64,000 nt of DNA from JAAXVQ01 sp964604705 (GCA_964604705.1 CAZSAP010000003.1:248001-312000); one strand, 5' to 3'; counted from the first letter of the stretch, positions 23,278 to 33,082 are shown. Notes: a model not told the origin generated them from the letters alone. Numbers and translations are program-made.

Positions 23278-25854
23278 TTAGTGCACCACCGAGAAACGCT
23301 TGGTCAAGGTACGGTTGCCGTACGGCGAGGTAAGCTCGATCACGCAAATGTAAGTACCCGGGGCAAACCCGTCTATGGGGCACGCCAAAGGAACCTGGGC
23401 GCCGCCGGGCACCGATTGGGCCCACTCCTTTACCAACAGCCCGCGGAGGTTGAACATACGGATCCGCGCTTCGGCGCTTACCGAGAGCTGCAAAGCCAAG
23501 GTCAGGGTGCCGGCTCCAACGACGGGATTGGGATACATCTTGGATTGCACAATCTCGAGTTTGTCCGAGAGCGAAAACTGACGCAACACAGAATACGGGC
23601 CTTGCGAAATCCCGTCTGTGGCAGCGACCCGCCACCCATACGTCTTCCCCCGCTGCAAATCAAGACTGGTTGGCAACGAGAAAGCAGCAAGACTGTTGGA
23701 CGCATAATAAGGTGCGCTCCAGCCTGATGGATCCTGGGCTTGCACGAACGACGCCAACACGCTTTGAAAACCGGTGTCGCTTAGCTCAAAGCGATAGGTG
23801 AGCGTATTGCCGGACTCACTGGCGGCACTGAAGGTAAATGTGAGGTTGCTGTCGGCGGCTTGGAAGCGGTCCGGAATATCCACCAACACCGGAAGCAACG
23901 GCGGCGGCACCACCGTAAAGGTCGCGGCGCCCGAGAGCGCGCTGGAATTGGCATTGTCCAGATCGTAGGCCGAAGCCCGCCATGCGTAGGTGATGCCCGG
24001 AGCCAGTGTGTTGGCCTCCGGAAAGGTAAAAACCGCAGACTCGCCCGACGCGTACGCCGACGCGGTCCACCCGTTCTGACTCTCGGATTGAAACACGGTC
24101 AAAGTTTTGAATCCATCGGAACTGACCTCCAGCTTATACTTCAAGGCGCTGCTGGACGGGCTGCTGCTGTGCAGCCTCAAGGTCGGACGCTTGCTGGTCA
24201 CCACCTGCCCTGAACTCGGGGAGTCCAAGACCGGAACCGCCGGCAGCGGGGTCACGGTGAAGGTCTGAATACCGGACTCACGGCTTTCCTGGAACTGATC
24301 AATGGCCACAACCTTCCAGTAATAGGTCGTCCCGGGAATCAACGTATCCTGGTAGCTGCCTGTATTTAGAAGCTGGCACGTTGCAGTCACTCCGCGATAC
24401 GCCACCACGGTTGGATACTCGGACTTGTCCCACCCAGGATAGGTGTCCTGAAAAACCGAACCGTTTTGCAACTTGGCGTTCGTGGAAATATAAATGGCAA
24501 AGGTCAGAGTGTTTCCGTCCGGATCCGCGCCCAAGACCTTAAACTGAGGATTCTTGCTGACGTGTGTCTGCCCGGCACTCGGAAATACCAATACGGGCAC
24601 CGTGGGTTTTTGATTGTTGTTGGTGTGAAACGACCAAGCGCCGGAATAGGCCGACCAAGAGGTATAGCTGTTGCCTTCGTTGGTGACCCGTACGCGCCAG
24701 TAAAACGTATTGCTAAGGGGCAGGGGTGTGGCGGGGGTATAGCTGGCCACGGCCCCGGAAGCATAATACGGCACTTGGTTCCATCCGGGATCGGATAAAA
24801 ATTGGTTGGTGGAAAGTACAGTTGAAGAAAAACCTGCGTCGGTGCTGATCTCCAAGGCATAGCGGAGAAACTGGGAATCCAATACATCCGTGCCAAAAAA
24901 CATAAACGTGGGTTGTTGGCCGGTATTTTGCCCCATCGTAGGCGAGATCAAAAGTGGTGCCGACGGCAGCGGCGGTGGGTCCTGAGTTAAATGCGTGCCT
25001 TCTTTTCCGTCGCTGGCAAAACCACCCAGTTCGAAATCTCTCCCGCCGCTGCCCCCTTTGAGCACTTCATTGACATAAAAATCATGTTGGGTGACGTATT
25101 TGTACGCCTTGACAAGGCCGCCCCCGCCGCCCCCACCGGCGCAATGGGGTCTGAGCGCATCGCCGTTCCCGCCATCCTCGCCGGTCACGAGAAAATCCCC
25201 GCCTTTGACTTTTAAATCCTGCACATTGATGAAGATACAACCCCCGGATCCGCCGGCTTGATACGTGGTCGCTTCCTTGGAACCGCCGGAGTCCTTGCCC
25301 GATGCCGAGACCACCCCGCGGTCCATCTCAAGCTGGAGGGCATCCAAGCGGATGCTCCCGCCTCCGGGATTAACCGTAGTGTTAAAATGACTGGGATACT
25401 CCCCGCTGCACGATCCTTTGTCCGCACTGTGCAGGTTTTCGTACGCTTTGCCCCCGCTGTCGGCATTCATATATCCGTCGCCGCCCGTACCGCCATGCCC
25501 GGCCCCGCCCGCACCCATGGCCGAATAGCCGCTCCCGGCGGGTCCGCCCTGACCACTTTTGATCATGCTGACTTTATCGGCGCGCACCTCACCTTGTATA
25601 AACATATAGGGCGCAATCAAACGTATCCAACCTTGCGTATCGTCGGTGGTGCTGTCGGGAGCAACGTTTAATTTGCCGCCTTCGTGCACCACAATGGACA
25701 CAGAGCGATAGATTGAACCCACGGTTTTGAACTCATCACCCGGGTCGATGATCAACAGTTCGGAGGTGTTGACCAGCGCCCACGCGTGCCCGGCCAAGCC
25801 GAGACTCAGGATCAAGGCCCACGCACTCAACCCCCGACGAACCGCGCGTGTCAT
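23278..25854 (-). CDS. Large secreted Gly-rich protein with Fn3-like repeats and FlgD-type C-terminal domain
   Basis: 858 residues. Signal peptide at 1-26. Residues about 60-270 are strongly Gly-rich (GGPAGSGYSAMGAGGAGHGG and similar), like beta-solenoid surface proteins. Four Ig/Fn3-like repeats follow, each with a core such as TYYWKVVAIDQ, FYWRVRV, TYAWRASAYD or TYGWRVAATD. The end (YPNPVVGAGTLTLALQL, PGTYICVIEL) is a FlgD-Ig/type A sorting-like domain. It would be exported and surface-displayed. The ATG overlaps the KS3 stop as ATGA, which is striking for a surface protein and a lipid-synthesis enzyme. Exact ligand unknown. Confidence 0.8.
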   Translation of the reverse strand: MTRAVRRGLSAWALILSLGLAGHAWALVNTSELLIIDPGDEFKTVGSIYRSVSIVVHEGGKLNVAPDSTTDDTQGWIRLIAPYMFIQGEVRADKVSMIKSGQGGPAGSGYSAMGAGGAGHGGTGGDGYMNADSGGKAYENLHSADKGSCSGEYPSHFNTTVNPGGGSIRLDALQLEMDRGVVSASGKDSGGSKEATTYQAGGSGGCIFINVQDLKVKGGDFLVTGEDGGNGDALRPHCAGGGGGGGLVKAYKYVTQHDFYVNEVLKGGSGGRDFELGGFASDGKEGTHLTQDPPPLPSAPLLISPTMGQNTGQQPTFMFFGTDVLDSQFLRYALEISTDAGFSSTVLSTNQFLSDPGWNQVPYYASGAVASYTPATPLPLSNTFYWRVRVTNEGNSYTSWSAYSGAWSFHTNNNQKPTVPVLVFPSAGQTHVSKNPQFKVLGADPDGNTLTFAIYISTNAKLQNGSVFQDTYPGWDKSEYPTVVAYRGVTATCQLLNTGSYQDTLIPGTTYYWKVVAIDQFQESRESGIQTFTVTPLPAVPVLDSPSSGQVVTSKRPTLRLHSSSPSSSALKYKLEVSSDGFKTLTVFQSESQNGWTASAYASGESAVFTFPEANTLAPGITYAWRASAYDLDNANSSALSGAATFTVVPPPLLPVLVDIPDRFQAADSNLTFTFSAASESGNTLTYRFELSDTGFQSVLASFVQAQDPSGWSAPYYASNSLAAFSLPTSLDLQRGKTYGWRVAATDGISQGPYSVLRQFSLSDKLEIVQSKMYPNPVVGAGTLTLALQLSVSAEARIRMFNLRGLLVKEWAQSVPGGAQVPLACPIDGFAPGTYICVIELTSPYGNRTLTKRFSVVH

Positions 25855-27086
25855 GCACCAAACCCCAGCACCAGGCAGGCGTTGGTCCCGCCGAAACCAA
25901 AGGAATTGGAAAGGACCCGGGTGAGCTTGGTTTCTACAGCATGAGCAGGAATATTCAACACACGGGTGACATCGTCACCTTCGGTAAAATTGGCGTTTCC
26001 AGCCACAAAGCCACCCTGCGCCATGAGCGTGCAATAAAGGGCCTCACTGGCACCGGCCATCCAGCACTCGTGCCCGGTTAGACTTTTCGTGGAACTAACC
26101 AGCGGCTTATGCGGAAAAACCGCATCCAAGGCCCGGGCTTCGGCTGCATCCCCGGCCGGAGTGGAGGTCGCATGCGCGTTGATGTATTGAATCTCCGCAG
26201 CCGATACACCCGCGTCCTCCAGGGCCATGCGCATGGCCGCTTGAGCGCCGTCTGGGGAAGGCTGGGAGAGGTGGTATCCGTCCGAAGAAAAACCATAACC
26301 CATGATCTCGCCGAGGATCACCGCTCCGCGCGCGCGCGCATGCTCCGGGTGTTCCAAAATCAGCGTGGCCGCGCCCCCGCTTGGAACCAATCCGTCGCGC
26401 GTCCGGTCAAAGGGGCGCGAGGCCAATGCGGGTTCCTGCTCGCGCAGAGAAAACGCATTAAGCGCATCAAACGGCGCCATGGCGTGGGGATTGATCTCTT
26501 GCGCACCGCCGCAAATCATCACGTCTTGCAACCCGGCGCGGATCAACATGGCGGCTTGCCCCACCGCATGGCTGCCGGAAGCACAGGCCGCCGAGAGCGT
26601 CCAGTTGGCTCCGTGTATCTGGAAGAGCGTGGCCAAATTCATGGTCACGGTCGAGTTCATGGCTTGGAAAATGTATCCCGGTCCGATCAAGTGCGAACAC
26701 TTCTCGCGCAGAAGCGTTTCCCAGGCTTCCACTCCACCGCGCACCGTGCTGTCGTTCCCGTAAATGACACCCGCGCGCTGAGCGCCCAGTTTCTCCGCAT
26801 CCAGTCCGGCCTGCGCCAGTGCCTGGACCGTGGCCGCGTAGGCGTACTGGGCCGGTTCGCCCATGCTGCGCGAAAGCCGACGCCCAATGCCAAACGCCGC
26901 CGGGTCAAAGCCCCGCAAGGCCCCGGTCAGGGCCGAGCGAAATCCGAGCTGCTTGCGTTCCTGGTCCAACACAATGCCGCTGCGCCCCAGACGCAGCGAC
27001 TCGCTGACCGTCGCCGTATCGCTGCCCAGGCAGGATACAATACCCAACCCTGTAATCACCGGATTCACATGCGTGTTCGTGGCCAT
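25851..27086 (-). CDS. Beta-ketoacyl-ACP synthase (KS3)
   Basis: 411 residues with Cys168 (SAACASGSHAV), His305 (NAHATSTPAGD) and His339 (SLTGHECWMAG). The last motif differs from the GTTGHxxGAAG consensus, with Glu-Cys-Trp-Met after the His, suggesting a diverged substrate pocket. TAATG overlap with fabG upstream and ATGA overlap with the secreted-protein gene downstream show tight coupling. Likely acts in chain extension or initiation of the product made here. Confidence 0.92.
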   Translation of the reverse strand: MATNTHVNPVITGLGIVSCLGSDTATVSESLRLGRSGIVLDQERKQLGFRSALTGALRGFDPAAFGIGRRLSRSMGEPAQYAYAATVQALAQAGLDAEKLGAQRAGVIYGNDSTVRGGVEAWETLLREKCSHLIGPGYIFQAMNSTVTMNLATLFQIHGANWTLSAACASGSHAVGQAAMLIRAGLQDVMICGGAQEINPHAMAPFDALNAFSLREQEPALASRPFDRTRDGLVPSGGAATLILEHPEHARARGAVILGEIMGYGFSSDGYHLSQPSPDGAQAAMRMALEDAGVSAAEIQYINAHATSTPAGDAAEARALDAVFPHKPLVSSTKSLTGHECWMAGASEALYCTLMAQGGFVAGNANFTEGDDVTRVLNIPAHAVETKLTRVLSNSFGFGGTNACLVLGFGA

Positions 27087-27820
27087 TAGAGGTGAATGCC
27101 TCCGTTGATTTCTAAAATCTGCCCCGTGATGTAATTGGCCGCCGGAGAGAGCAAGAAGGCCACGGCCGCCGCCACTTCGTCGGGTTTGCCAATACGCCCC
27201 AGGGGAACGTAGGTGGTCAGCTGAGCTTGATCCAGGCCGGCCAGCATGTCGGTCTCAACAAATCCAGGCGCCACGGCATTGACCGTGATCTTGCGCTTGC
27301 CCACTTCCTTGGCCAAGGCCTTAACCGCGCCGATCACTCCGGCTTTGGAGGCCGAGTAGTTCACTTGGCCGGGCATGCCGGTCACACCCGAGACACTGGT
27401 CACGGCCACGATCTTCCCCGCCCGGGCCAAGAGCATGCCCTTGACCACCGGCTTGACAATGAAAAAAAAGCTGTCCAAATTCACGGACATCACATTGCGC
27501 CACTCTTCGGTCATCATCATGGCCAAGGGCGCATCGGCACGAATGCCCGCGTTCAAGACCAAGGCCTGAAGCGGTCCCTGCGTTTCCAACCAGGGAAGCA
27601 AAACCCGCTCCACGTCCGCCCCCGAAGAGGCATCAAACCCCATGAGCTCGCCGCTGCCGCCGGCGGCGGCAATGCCATCGAGCACCCGTTGGGCCGAGGC
27701 TTGATTTTGATGGTAATGCACCAGCACGTGATACCCTTCACGTGCCAGGCGCTGGGCGCACGCGGCGCCAATGCCACGCGAGGCACCCGTCACCAGGGCT
27801 TTGGGTTTAACGTCCGTCAT
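27086..27820 (-). CDS. fabG: 3-oxoacyl-ACP reductase, SDR family
   Basis: 244 residues. The NAD(P)-binding TGASRGIGAACA (11-22), Asn90-Ala-Gly, and the catalytic set Ser142, Tyr155 and Lys159 (NYSASKAG) match FabG. It would reduce the 3-keto group after each condensation, before the dehydratase acts. TAATG overlaps on both sides couple it to the C45 gene and KS3. The paralogue (ApeQ-like) is a regular member of aryl polyene clusters. Confidence 0.94.
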   Translation of the reverse strand: MTDVKPKALVTGASRGIGAACAQRLAREGYHVLVHYHQNQASAQRVLDGIAAAGGSGELMGFDASSGADVERVLLPWLETQGPLQALVLNAGIRADAPLAMMMTEEWRNVMSVNLDSFFFIVKPVVKGMLLARAGKIVAVTSVSGVTGMPGQVNYSASKAGVIGAVKALAKEVGKRKITVNAVAPGFVETDMLAGLDQAQLTTYVPLGRIGKPDEVAAAVAFLLSPAANYITGQILEINGGIHL

Positions 27821-29487
27821 TATTCTTTCTCCTTCAGTTGGTTCAATTTTACTTCTATATCCTGCCGTTCCAAAGGAAACGCCGGATGAAAGGCCAAGGC
27901 CCGCGAATAGTTGTACCGCGCCTCATCCACATGGTTTAACGCTTGCAGTGCTTGTCCGGCCAAATAAAAGGATCGGTAATGTTCTGAATTCAGCGAGCGT
28001 GCTTCCAGCAGTTCCGCCAAGGCTTCCTGATATTTTTTCCGCTTCAGCAACACCTCTCCGCGTTCAATGCCGAGGAGGTATTTCTGATAATTCTGATACG
28101 CCTCACTTACGAGCATGTCGTCGGCGGGAATAGCCGCGTCCTCGGGGGCGGCCTCAAACGCGTCCAAGGCAAAGGGAACAAACGCCCCGAGTTGATGCGG
28201 TCCGGCTGAGACCCAGAGCACACGCTGCTTCAAGTCCAAAACCACGGAGTGCGAGGCCACCAAGCCGTTGATGGCCTGACGGTTGCCCAATCCCTGACTC
28301 CCGCCCCCAGGGGCCCGGCGATCGCGCAAGATGGCGACACAGCGCGCGATGTCCAGTTGGCCCAAATTCGCATGCACCAGTTCGCTGAGCCGGTCCCAAC
28401 GCGCCAGGCTCGTTCCCACCTGGCTGTACCGTTGGTTCTTGGGATCGTTTTTGAGTTCCGGCGTCAGGAAGTGATTGGCGGCCAAGACCACATCTTCCCC
28501 GCGCCCCCGCACCGCACACCGCTTCGGGGTTTTCTCGACCACGACAAACAAGTTCTCCGCCGCCGACCCTATAAGAAAGGACTCGGAAACAAAGACCCGC
28601 GCCGTGCGCACCAAGGCAATGGCTTCGTCCAAAGTGGCGGCTTGTTCCAAAACTTGCCGCGCCACCACCGAGATGGGCGTCCCCACTTCCGGCTTATCGG
28701 CGGAATGTCCGGCCAAGAGCACCACCCCGATCCCGGCGTCATTTACTCCCGAGACCACACCGAACATGCCGGGCCAAGCGACCGAGAGAAAGGCATGCCC
28801 TTTTTCAGGTTGGATGCGCATGACCACTTTGTGCTCGTCAAACGCGCGCCCGGCCTCAAAATCAAAATTGCGCGCCAACAGGATCTGCCCGCCCTGGGTG
28901 GCGCGGGTGGTGGCACCAAAGGCCGTACAACCCGCCAGGGCTTGATCGTCCATGAAGGCGTGCGACAAATCGTGCGCCGCCAGGTAGTTCAGGAGTCGGG
29001 CATAATGGGGACCGTACTCGGGGTACACATCGGAGGTGCCCAGCGCCATGCCGTGCATTTCAGCCAGCACCTCGGTAGGAATAAAGCGGTCCAAGTCACG
29101 GTTACGAATGGCCACAAACTTGGCGAGAAGCCAGCGCGTCCATCCCCAGGGAATAAAGCGCTCGACGGTTTGCATGAGCGAGGTTTCCACGCGCTCACTG
29201 TCTGCATCGAAAAGTCGTCCCATGGCCAAGCCACGTTCCGACGGTGTTCCCGACAACGCACACGCATCCACCCCTGCACGCTGAAAGCGGGACGCCTGCC
29301 CCAAACGCGTGGTGCCGGCCGCATCCACCATAAGCGGCGCCGACGCCAGCTCGGGCGCTCCCGACCAAACCGGCGGATGCGGCGCAAAAAACGCATCCAC
29401 ACCCCAGGCCAAAAAGGCCAGAGTTAAAACTGTGAGCGTGCCCACGCCCCAGAAAACAACATTGCGCACACGACGGGTTAAGGTCAT
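27820..29487 (-). CDS. C45-type autoproteolytic acyltransferase/hydrolase with TPR tail
   Basis: 555 residues. An N-terminal membrane segment (about 10-29) is followed by a domain of the acyl-CoA:6-aminopenicillanic acid acyltransferase family (peptidase C45, Ntn-hydrolase). The likely N-terminal nucleophile after self-cleavage is Cys187 in ALAGCTAFGATT, with ARNFDFE downstream as in the family. Residues about 470-555 look like TPR repeats (ALAELLEARSLNSEHYRSFY). The enzyme would form or hydrolyse an amide or ester on an acyl chain, at the membrane or in the periplasm. Such proteins also occur in flexirubin-type clusters, as far as I recall. Overlaps with both neighbours place it in the operon. 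Confidence 0.83.
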   Translation of the reverse strand: MTLTRRVRNVVFWGVGTLTVLTLAFLAWGVDAFFAPHPPVWSGAPELASAPLMVDAAGTTRLGQASRFQRAGVDACALSGTPSERGLAMGRLFDADSERVETSLMQTVERFIPWGWTRWLLAKFVAIRNRDLDRFIPTEVLAEMHGMALGTSDVYPEYGPHYARLLNYLAAHDLSHAFMDDQALAGCTAFGATTRATQGGQILLARNFDFEAGRAFDEHKVVMRIQPEKGHAFLSVAWPGMFGVVSGVNDAGIGVVLLAGHSADKPEVGTPISVVARQVLEQAATLDEAIALVRTARVFVSESFLIGSAAENLFVVVEKTPKRCAVRGRGEDVVLAANHFLTPELKNDPKNQRYSQVGTSLARWDRLSELVHANLGQLDIARCVAILRDRRAPGGGSQGLGNRQAINGLVASHSVVLDLKQRVLWVSAGPHQLGAFVPFALDAFEAAPEDAAIPADDMLVSEAYQNYQKYLLGIERGEVLLKRKKYQEALAELLEARSLNSEHYRSFYLAGQALQALNHVDEARYNYSRALAFHPAFPLERQDIEVKLNQLKEKE

Positions 29488-30707
29488 GCGCCCGCCACAG
29501 GGGCCAAGACCAAGCTGGCGTTGATGCCCCCGAAGGCAAAACTGTTTTTGAGCACCACGCCCGGATTCCAGGCCCGCCGGGTGGTTACAAAATCCAGATC
29601 CGCACCTTCCGGCAAGGGGTGGGTTAAATGCAAAATGGGCCAGAGTTCGCGCCGGTCCATCATGCCGAAAATCGCAACGCTCTCAATGGCGCCCGAGGCC
29701 GCCAAGGTGTGCCCCAGCTGCCCCTTGAACGCCGTGACCGGAACGTGGGTGCCGAGTAAAGTGCGCGTAGCCTGAGCCTCGGCAACATCGCCTTGCAGGG
29801 TCCCTGTGGCATGGGCGTTCACGGCTTGAACATGGGTGACGTCAAGCCCGGCACTGGCCAACGCCAAACGCATGCAGGTCGTCATGGACTCCGCGTGCGG
29901 CTGGGTCATATGAATCGCGGAACACGTGGTCGCATAGCCCAGAACTTCGCCGTACATGACCGCTCCGCGGGCGCGCGCATGTTCGTATTCTTCCAAGACC
30001 AATGCTCCGGCACCCTCGCCCAACACCAGCCCGTCGCGGTTGGCATCAAACGGACGCGGAGCCGCCATGGGGTCTGTGGTTCGCGAGGTCGCGGCCATAA
30101 TGTCAAAGGTCCCGGCCGTGGTGGGATGCAGTTCTTCCGAACCTCCGGCCAAAACAAGATCGCTGCGGCCGCAGCGAATGGCTTCAAACGCCGACCCCAC
30201 CGCTTGGGTGGAGGTGGCACAGGCGGCGGCCAAGGATTCCACACGCCCGGTGATGCCCAGAAAAAGCGAGACATTCACCGCCGTGGTGTGACTCATGACC
30301 TTTAGAAAATCCGTTGCATTGGTCTGGTCCATGCCTTGCTGATGGTAGTTCACAAAAAACGACTCGCCGACCGAGGGGCTGCCCAGCGTCGACCCGTAGA
30401 TCAAGCCAAAGCGAGGGGACGCATAATCTTCCGCCGTCAGCTTGGCGTGCACGGCCGCCTGCTGGCAGGCCAGGGCCGCCAACTGCGCCACACGCCCCAT
30501 GGTGCGACGAGCCTGGCGCGGAATCATTTTCTCATTGTAGCCCGGGACAAACCCGCCCACGCGGACATGCAGTCCGCGCACCGCCTCCCACTCGGGAACC
30601 GCACGAATGCCCGAGCGATTTTCGGCCAATCCCTCCCACAACGAGGCGACATCCAATCCCAAGGGTGAAAGCGCCCCCATGCCGGTGACTACCACGCGAC
30701 GCGTCAT
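29484..30707 (-). CDS. Beta-ketoacyl-ACP synthase (KS4)
   Basis: 407 residues with Cys163 (AAACATSTQAV), His299 (NAHATGTLQGD) and His333 (GQLGHTLAASG), all catalytic positions intact. ATGA overlaps on both ends couple it to the oxidoreductase and to the C45 gene. With KS1-KS3 and the Cys-less partner this gives five ketosynthase-like proteins in one locus. The individual roles (priming, extension, branching) cannot be separated by reading alone. Confidence 0.92.
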   Translation of the reverse strand: MTRRVVVTGMGALSPLGLDVASLWEGLAENRSGIRAVPEWEAVRGLHVRVGGFVPGYNEKMIPRQARRTMGRVAQLAALACQQAAVHAKLTAEDYASPRFGLIYGSTLGSPSVGESFFVNYHQQGMDQTNATDFLKVMSHTTAVNVSLFLGITGRVESLAAACATSTQAVGSAFEAIRCGRSDLVLAGGSEELHPTTAGTFDIMAATSRTTDPMAAPRPFDANRDGLVLGEGAGALVLEEYEHARARGAVMYGEVLGYATTCSAIHMTQPHAESMTTCMRLALASAGLDVTHVQAVNAHATGTLQGDVAEAQATRTLLGTHVPVTAFKGQLGHTLAASGAIESVAIFGMMDRRELWPILHLTHPLPEGADLDFVTTRRAWNPGVVLKNSFAFGGINASLVLAPVAGA

Positions 30708-32212
30708 TTGCCCGTCAGCCTCCTTTTTAAATTCGGAAACCCCATGATGTGTCCTGTGGCCACGGCCGCGGAAACCGAAACCCCCAAAATACCCGGGAGC
30801 ACCACGCTCTGCCCGGCCAACATGACATTGTCCAAACGCGTGCGTACGGAAAGTGTGGCCTCACGCAGGCGATTGCAGTCTTTCTTGATCCCGTACGAAG
30901 ACCCTTCCCAGGTGTGCGTGTAATCCCGAAACGTAAGCGGTGTGGAGCCTTCGTAGTATTCCACCTGAGACTCTACATCGGGCCAGATAATTTTCAAGCG
31001 TTGTATCAACGCCTGCGACATGCGCTCCTTGGCCTGCTTGTACGCCTCGGGACGCGTGGCCCGCGTGCTCTCCGCCCAGGGGGCCCACACACTCCAAGGC
31101 ATGGGACACATCAACGTGCACGACTTGGCTTTCCCAGGCGCACCTTCCACAGGTGAAACAAATACCGCCTCAGGATTGTAGGGATCGGCGTCCGGCTTTA
31201 AATGATACGCCGCGGCCGTATCCCATGAATTGTGCAGAAAATAATTCGTGCGCGAGGTGGGCAGCCCTTCGCCCTTGAAAACCACGGAGAGCACAAACGC
31301 GGCAATGGTTTCTTCCAGCCCATTGATGCGCTTGCGGTAGATCGGACGTACGGCTTGGTCTTCCAGCATAAGCAACATTTCCTTGGGATGAATCGTGGAA
31401 ACAATCCAGTCCGCGGGCAGCTCTTCCCCCGTGGTTAGGACAACCTTCTCAGCCCGGGTTCCCCCGGAAGAAACAATTTTTGAGACACAGGCGCGCGTGC
31501 GCAACTCGCCCCCGGCCTCCTCCAGACGCTGCACCAACGCCTGACAAAGATTCTGGCTGGGACCGTGCACACGCCAAGCGCTATTGACAAACGAATCCAC
31601 AATCAACGCGTGGATGTAGAGGGGGCATTCGTCGGGGGCAATGCCGTAGAGCGCATTGTTCGCACTTAAAACAGCCCGGAGTTTGGGATCCGGAAAACGC
31701 TCTTCCAAATACACCGAAAGCGACATCAGCGCTTTGGGATCGGCCATGATTTCTTCGCGCCCAGGCTCAAAGGTCGCGTCCAAGTTGTACATGGGAAAGT
31801 GGTCGGCAATGCTCCGCCACTCAGCAAAGGTTTCGAGGAGCTTTTCCTTGTCGGCCGGAAAAGCCGTGACCATGTGTTGGATGTAGTCGTCCCAGTTCTG
31901 GGGGACTTGAAACGCGGCGTCGGGAAAGCGGTATTCCTCAAACACGGTCTCATCCATGCGGTCAAATTGGCAGAGCGGGAACAAATCCAACGCATTAAAG
32001 TATTTCCAAAGCACTTGCTGAGGCGCCAGCGAGCCTATGTAGTGAACGCCGGTATCAAACCACTGACCTTTGCGCTTAAAACTGGCGAGCAAGCCGCCGG
32101 GAGTAGGCTCCTTTTCCAACACGGTCACCTGCATGCCTTCCCGAGCCAAAAGCGCACCGGCAAACAATCCGGCCATGCCGGAACCTATCACAACCACCTT
32201 AGGAGATCCCAT
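30704..32212 (-). CDS. CrtI/CrtH-like FAD-dependent oxidoreductase
   Basis: 502 residues. The N-terminal dinucleotide fold VVIGSGMAGLFAGALLAREG with Glu-Lys after TVL (TVLEKEPTPGGLLASF) is that of the phytoene desaturase/carotenoid isomerase/retinol saturase family. The C-terminal part (DNVMLAGQSVVLPGILGVSVSAA) is the family FAD-binding end. It could desaturate, isomerise or saturate a polyene or lipid chain. Homologues have been discussed in ladderane and polyene pathways. No carotenoid genes (crtB, crtE) are in the window, which argues against a carotenoid role. Overlaps KS4 by four bases. Confidence 0.86.
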   Translation of the reverse strand: MGSPKVVVIGSGMAGLFAGALLAREGMQVTVLEKEPTPGGLLASFKRKGQWFDTGVHYIGSLAPQQVLWKYFNALDLFPLCQFDRMDETVFEEYRFPDAAFQVPQNWDDYIQHMVTAFPADKEKLLETFAEWRSIADHFPMYNLDATFEPGREEIMADPKALMSLSVYLEERFPDPKLRAVLSANNALYGIAPDECPLYIHALIVDSFVNSAWRVHGPSQNLCQALVQRLEEAGGELRTRACVSKIVSSGGTRAEKVVLTTGEELPADWIVSTIHPKEMLLMLEDQAVRPIYRKRINGLEETIAAFVLSVVFKGEGLPTSRTNYFLHNSWDTAAAYHLKPDADPYNPEAVFVSPVEGAPGKAKSCTLMCPMPWSVWAPWAESTRATRPEAYKQAKERMSQALIQRLKIIWPDVESQVEYYEGSTPLTFRDYTHTWEGSSYGIKKDCNRLREATLSVRTRLDNVMLAGQSVVLPGILGVSVSAAVATGHIMGFPNLKRRLTGK

Positions 32213-32320
32213 GTTCCTCGCCGTTTTCGTATGGAGTGGCCCCGACGGATGCGGGGGGAAAGCTTTAGATATAAAGGTTTTTCAGGTAAAAAGCAAGGGG
32301 GAAATGGGCGTGCAATCGGG

Positions 32321-33082
32321 TCAGCTAAACGTGCACGTCTCCCCATCGTAGGGGATGTGCAGGCGTACTTCCCACGGCTGTGTCTGGGCATAGGTCGCCA
32401 ACTCGGCGCGGTGCAGGCGGCAATGGTTGATCGCCTCCATGTGTACGGCCACGAGTTCGGCCTGCGGTACAGCCCGAGCAAGGGTGTCAATGCCCGCTGC
32501 ATCCAAGGTGATGGCCTTCCCCACATTGAAGCGGGCCGCACCCGCGTACATGATGACCACATTGGGCTGCGCGGCAGTGAGCGCCTTGGCCAAGGCCGGA
32601 CACCAAACCGTATCCCCGGTAATGCACAGGACCGGTTCGCGGTGGGCTTGGAGCACAAACCCAGCCGAGTCCCCCATCACCTTCCCCAATAAACCCGAGC
32701 CATGTTCGCCAGGAAACATGCGGACATTGAGCCCCCCGGCAAATTCCTGGCCGCGTTGTGAAACCACACGCAAAGACGCGAAACCTTGAGCCTTTAATGT
32801 TTTCACATCCGCCGGCTGGCAAAAGACGGGCAACGATTTCGGGAGCAGGCGCTGCGCCGCCTGATCCCAATGGTCAAAATGCGTATGCGTCAGCAGCACC
32901 GCATCTACGTCGCCGAGACTCTCGGGCAACACGGGCAAAGGCACCCGTGGGTTGCGTCCATACGACGACCCGAGTGTAAGCGAGGGCAAGCTTCCAGGCG
33001 AAGCCAGCATGGGGTCCACGAGCAGGCGTTGCCCGCCGTATTCAAGTATCTGGGTGGCATGGCGGATGAGTTTCAGTTTCAT
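32321..33082 (-). CDS. MBL-fold metal-dependent hydrolase (UlaG-like)
   Basis: 253 residues from the ATG at 33082, where homologues begin (MKLKLIRHATQILEYGGQRL); the frame extends six codons more, and neither start has a clear ribosome site. THTHFDHWD is the metal-binding HxHxDH motif, followed by FPGEHGSG and ITGDTV. This simplified UlaG/L-ascorbate-6-phosphate lactonase-like branch hydrolyses esters, lactones or phosphodiesters. It lies between the oxidoreductase and the MMPL fusion gene in the same direction, so it may act on a pathway intermediate. Substrate unknown. Confidence 0.83.
   Translation of the reverse strand: MKLKLIRHATQILEYGGQRLLVDPMLASPGSLPSLTLGSSYGRNPRVPLPVLPESLGDVDAVLLTHTHFDHWDQAAQRLLPKSLPVFCQPADVKTLKAQGFASLRVVSQRGQEFAGGLNVRMFPGEHGSGLLGKVMGDSAGFVLQAHREPVLCITGDTVWCPALAKALTAAQPNVVIMYAGAARFNVGKAITLDAAGIDTLARAVPQAELVAVHMEAINHCRLHRAELATYAQTQPWEVRLHIPYDGETCTFS

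Noticed and set aside
28249..29427. 392-codon plus-strand frame opposite the C45 gene
   Set aside because: Antisense shadow; His/Arg/Gln-rich composition and no start signal.
30704..32212. Carotenoid desaturase role for the CrtI-like protein
   Set aside because: No crtB, crtE or cyclase genes are nearby and the gene overlaps KS4, so a role in this locus is more likely.
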